This document shows positions 60,576-64,000 of a stretch of 64,000 nt of DNA, piece by piece. The DNA is from RYN-230 sp963841695 (GTDB lineage Bacteria; Actinomycetota; Actinomycetes; Streptosporangiales; Streptosporangiaceae): the NCBI GenBank assembly GCA_963841695.1, contig CAWJDQ010000015.1, forward strand, positions 620,001-684,000. The letters are read 5' to 3'. The notes beneath the pieces were generated by a model, which saw nothing but the letters and a program-made list of their open reading frames with translations, was not told the origin of the DNA and made no database searches. Position 1 is the stretch's first letter; the number at the start of each line of letters is the position of its first letter. The translations under genes and the position numbers were made by a program.

Positions 60576-61775
60576 TTATGAGGCGTTCACGGCCTCGGCG
60601 AAGATGTCCGCGGCGGCGGTCTCGGCGGTGCGGATGATGTGGGCGTAGACCCGCAGCGTGATAGCCGGGTCCGCGTGGCCCAGGCGGCCCGCGACGACGT
60701 GTACGGGAACGCCTGAGAGCAGGAGCGTCGTGGCATGGATGTGCCGCAGGTCGTGCAGCCGGGCGTGCGGGAGCTGATCCTTGGGCGGCGGTCCCTGCTC
60801 AGGCTTGTTGTGCGCGCCGATCAGCTTGGTCATCAGGGATGTCACGGTGTCGGGGTAGATGGGTTCGCCCCAGCCGGTGGTGAACACGTAGCCCTCTTTG
60901 ACGCCGCGCCAGGAGTCGCCCGCCTTGAGCTGGTCGGCGGCCTGGTCGGACTTGTGCTGGCGCAGCACGGCCACGGTGCCGTCATCGATGGACACGACGC
61001 GGGTCCGGCCGCTCTTGGTCGTGCCGTCGATGCGCTCGCCGGCGATCACGGCGGTCGATCCGGTGATGGTGAGTCTCTTTGCCTCCAAGTCAACATCTGG
61101 CCAGCGGAGGTTGAGCAGTTCGCCCCGGCGGGCTCCGGTGTAGGCGGCGACGTGGAAGAAGGCTCCCAGACGGTGGCGTGCTGCGGTGTCGAGGAACGCC
61201 CCGAGCTGGGCCACGGTCCAGGCGGTGCCGGGTTCCTGGGTGTGGGCGCGCGGGCGCTTGGCCCGTTCCACTGGGTTGATGCTGATCAGCTCGTCAACGA
61301 TCACGGCGTCTCGGAACACCTTCCGCAGCACCGCGTGCAGGTGGGTGACGGTGGCGACGGCCAGCGGCTTGCCGTCCCGGCCTCCGCTGGTGAGCAGCTC
61401 GCGGTAGAGCTTGGTGATGGTGGTCGGGCGTACGGCCTGGATGGGCAGCTTGCCGATGCGCGGTGTGACGTAGAGCCGGATGCAGGAGCGGTAGTCGTGC
61501 AGCGTGCGTGGCTTGATCTCCATGGCGTGGCTGTCGATCCAGTCATCGAGGTAAGCCGTCACGGTGATCCGGTTGCGGTCGATGTACTCGCCCCGGTGAG
61601 CCTTGACCCGGGCCTCGTCGCGGGCGGCCTTGGCTTCCTGTTCGGTGGCGTAGCCGCCGACCCACCGGGGCTTGCTGATGCCGGTCTCGTTGTCCTTGAC
61701 GCGGATGACGTAGGACCAGGTGGTTCCACGCTTCATGACGCCATCGCGGAGCTTGGGGGTGTTCTTGCGGGGCAT
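60576..61775 (-). CDS. Tyrosine integrase of the tRNA-Thr element
   Basis: An intact 399-residue protein from ATG 61775 (the frame stays open upstream through the excisionase gene). The core-binding domain is followed by a catalytic domain with AAYTGARRGELLNLRWPDVD (first Arg), ARLHDLRHIHATTLLLSGVP (HxxR), LGHADPAITLRVYAHIIRTA (active Tyr). The N-terminus KRGTTWSYVIRVKDNETGIS is an Arm-type DNA-binding region. It inserts the element into the adjacent tRNA-Thr gene. The start overlaps the excisionase stop by one base (TAATG), so the two are coupled. Confidence 0.95.
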   Translation of the reverse strand: MPRKNTPKLRDGVMKRGTTWSYVIRVKDNETGISKPRWVGGYATEQEAKAARDEARVKAHRGEYIDRNRITVTAYLDDWIDSHAMEIKPRTLHDYRSCIRLYVTPRIGKLPIQAVRPTTITKLYRELLTSGGRDGKPLAVATVTHLHAVLRKVFRDAVIVDELISINPVERAKRPRAHTQEPGTAWTVAQLGAFLDTAARHRLGAFFHVAAYTGARRGELLNLRWPDVDLEAKRLTITGSTAVIAGERIDGTTKSGRTRVVSIDDGTVAVLRQHKSDQAADQLKAGDSWRGVKEGYVFTTGWGEPIYPDTVTSLMTKLIGAHNKPEQGPPPKDQLPHARLHDLRHIHATTLLLSGVPVHVVAGRLGHADPAITLRVYAHIIRTAETAAADIFAEAVNAS

Positions 61776-61956
61776 TACGCGGCGGTCCTTTCGGCGAGCA
61801 GCCTGGAGACGTACTCCTCCAGGGCGAACAGGGGGATGCGCCGTGATCCGTCGATGCGGATCGAGGCGATGGCGCCGCTGGCCAGCAGCTCGTAGAGCTT
61901 GCTGCGGGAGATGGCCAGGGCCTCGGCGGCTTCGGGGACGGTCAGCAGGAGCCGGG

Positions 61957-61960
<4 letters not shown>
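61775..61960 (-). CDS. Excisionase (MerR/Xis-type HTH)
   Basis: A 61-residue protein, LLLTVPEAAEALAISRSKLY followed by ELLASGAIASIRIDGSRRIP, the winged-HTH of actinomycete excisionases and DNA-binding proteins of the MerR/AlpA class. It directs excision by the integrase. ATG 61960 overlaps the replication-gene stop (ATGA), and its own stop overlaps the integrase start, so rep, xis and int form one translationally coupled operon. Confidence 0.93.
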
Positions 61961-63383
<1,423 letters not shown>

Positions 63384-63525
63384 GTGGGAGTAGTGGCACC
63401 GTGACCGGGCGCCCGGTGATTCACCGGCCCGGCGTTTCCACGGCCATCCCTCGATGAGGGGAGGGCTCAACGGTCCTCGACGTAACACGTACCCAAAGTA
63501 TGTGCCCAATACACTCGATATCAGT

Positions 63526-64000
63526 CTAGTTTCTGACGGTCAGACGTCCTGCGAGGTCTCGCAGCCCGCTGGGGGGCGGGTCCTGCATGGTAAGCAGGTC
63601 AGAGACGAGCAGCCGGACCAGCTCATGGCTGCGGACCTGTTCCGGGGTGATCTGCTCGGCCTCACGCAGCGCGGCGACTGCGTCGGTGACCTGGCGGCGC
63701 TGGGCGTGAGCGCGGGCCACATCGATGAGCATCCGGGCGCGCCGCTCGGCGGACAGCCCAGTGGTGTCCACGGTGGCAGCGGCGCGCAGGGCCCGGCCCG
63801 CGTCGCCGAGATCGACGGCCACCGCGATCTCATACAAGGCGACGTTGGGCGGGCCGAACTCGGTGTTGTAGTCGTTGCGGCCCTCGCCCAGCTGCCCGGC
63901 GATCTGGCTGGCCCGCTCCAGCTGGTCGTAGGCGGTATCGGCGTCGTTGGTCCGGGCGGCGATGATGGCGCGCTGCAAGGTCAGGCCGCCCTGCAACGAC
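63526..64000 (-). CDS. TPR-domain regulator, C-terminal part (runs off the window)
   Basis: At least 158 residues of a C-terminus, with the frame open to the window end. Helical repeats are visible: LTLQRAIIAARTNDADTAYD, QLERASQIAGQLGEG, AGRALRAAATVDTTGLSAER and RRQVTDAVAALREAEQITPE. This tetratricopeptide-like pattern is typical of the C-terminal half of XRE-type regulators that accompany actinomycete integrative elements. The N-terminal DNA-binding domain would lie outside the window, so this is an inference. It is followed by the replication gene, after a 140-bp AT-richer gap. Confidence 0.6.
   Translation of the reverse strand, partial: SLQGGLTLQRAIIAARTNDADTAYDQLERASQIAGQLGEGRNDYNTEFGPPNVALYEIAVAVDLGDAGRALRAAATVDTTGLSAERRARMLIDVARAHAQRRQVTDAVAALREAEQITPEQVRSHELVRLLVSDLLTMQDPPPSGLRDLAGRLTVRN

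Overview
The window is high-GC DNA of an actinomycete. It carries GTG and ATG starts with ATGA or GTGA overlaps, an actinobacterial topA / MFS-tmk fusion / holB / ricT neighbourhood, a DUF5703-like protein, Lsr2-type and DUF2637-type proteins, and tRNA-targeted integrative elements of the actinomycete (AICE) kind. The genus cannot be fixed from the sequence. I had no database access, so all family names are from memory of their motifs.

Layout. (1) 1-1.5 kb: a small membrane protein and a HEXXH metallopeptidase-like protein. (2) 1.57-46.76 kb: a large, partly decayed genomic island. Its right boundary is the 3' end of a tRNA-Leu(GAG) gene, with a frameshifted large serine recombinase running into it. 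Its left boundary is a tandem pair of 3'-end tRNA-Leu copies at 1571-1619. Inside, in order: a TetR/DsrE pair; a decayed energy/stress module (zwf remnant, P3A-type H+-ATPase with one frameshift, PRC-barrel::PPK2 deletion chimera, intact phosphoketolase); a graveyard of AICE parts (dead serine recombinase, five DUF2637 copies or relics, a repeated leader) that also holds an intact toxin-antitoxin pair and an Lsr2-domain protein; a 16-kb conflict-system island (below); more recombinase and integrase scraps; a frameshifted two-component system plus MacB-like ABC exporter; an IS630-type transposon; and an ECF41 sigma factor divergent from its usual partners (NmrA-type epimerase, carboxymuconolactone decarboxylase), with matching promoters. 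(3) 46.8-60.2 kb: intact core genes (M20 peptidase, DUF5703, topA, MFS-tmk, holB, AbiEi-like, MFS/MarR pair, ricT), decorated with large perfect palindromes. (4) 60.4-64 kb: tRNA-Thr(CGT) followed by a second element (integrase, excisionase, RepSA-type replication protein, TPR regulator) that runs off the window.

The most interesting block is 14.6-30.5 kb. On the minus strand a tightly packed operon encodes a GrpE-like factor, an Hsp70, a ~890-residue fibronectin-III protein, a zinc-ribbon P-loop GTPase, a GTPase-associated GAP1-like protein, a second membrane-anchored zinc-ribbon GTPase and a 37-residue membrane peptide. Divergently, across a 190-bp promoter region with a 13-bp-arm inverted repeat, lie a STAND/NB-ARC-type NTPase and one 1103-residue polypeptide that fuses E2-like, E1-like, JAB-peptidase and CD-NTase (cGAS-like) domains, all with intact catalytic motifs. 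A one-TM protein converges on its 3' end. I read this as a composite defence island: a chaperone-coupled dual-GTPase system beside a single-chain type-II-CBASS-like enzyme under a STAND sensor. Function is inferred from architecture only.

Frameshifts are concentrated in the island (roughly 25 to 30 apparent single-base shifts between 4 and 46.6 kb) and are absent from the ~13 kb of core genes. This favours real decay of imported DNA, though consensus error cannot be excluded for individual genes.
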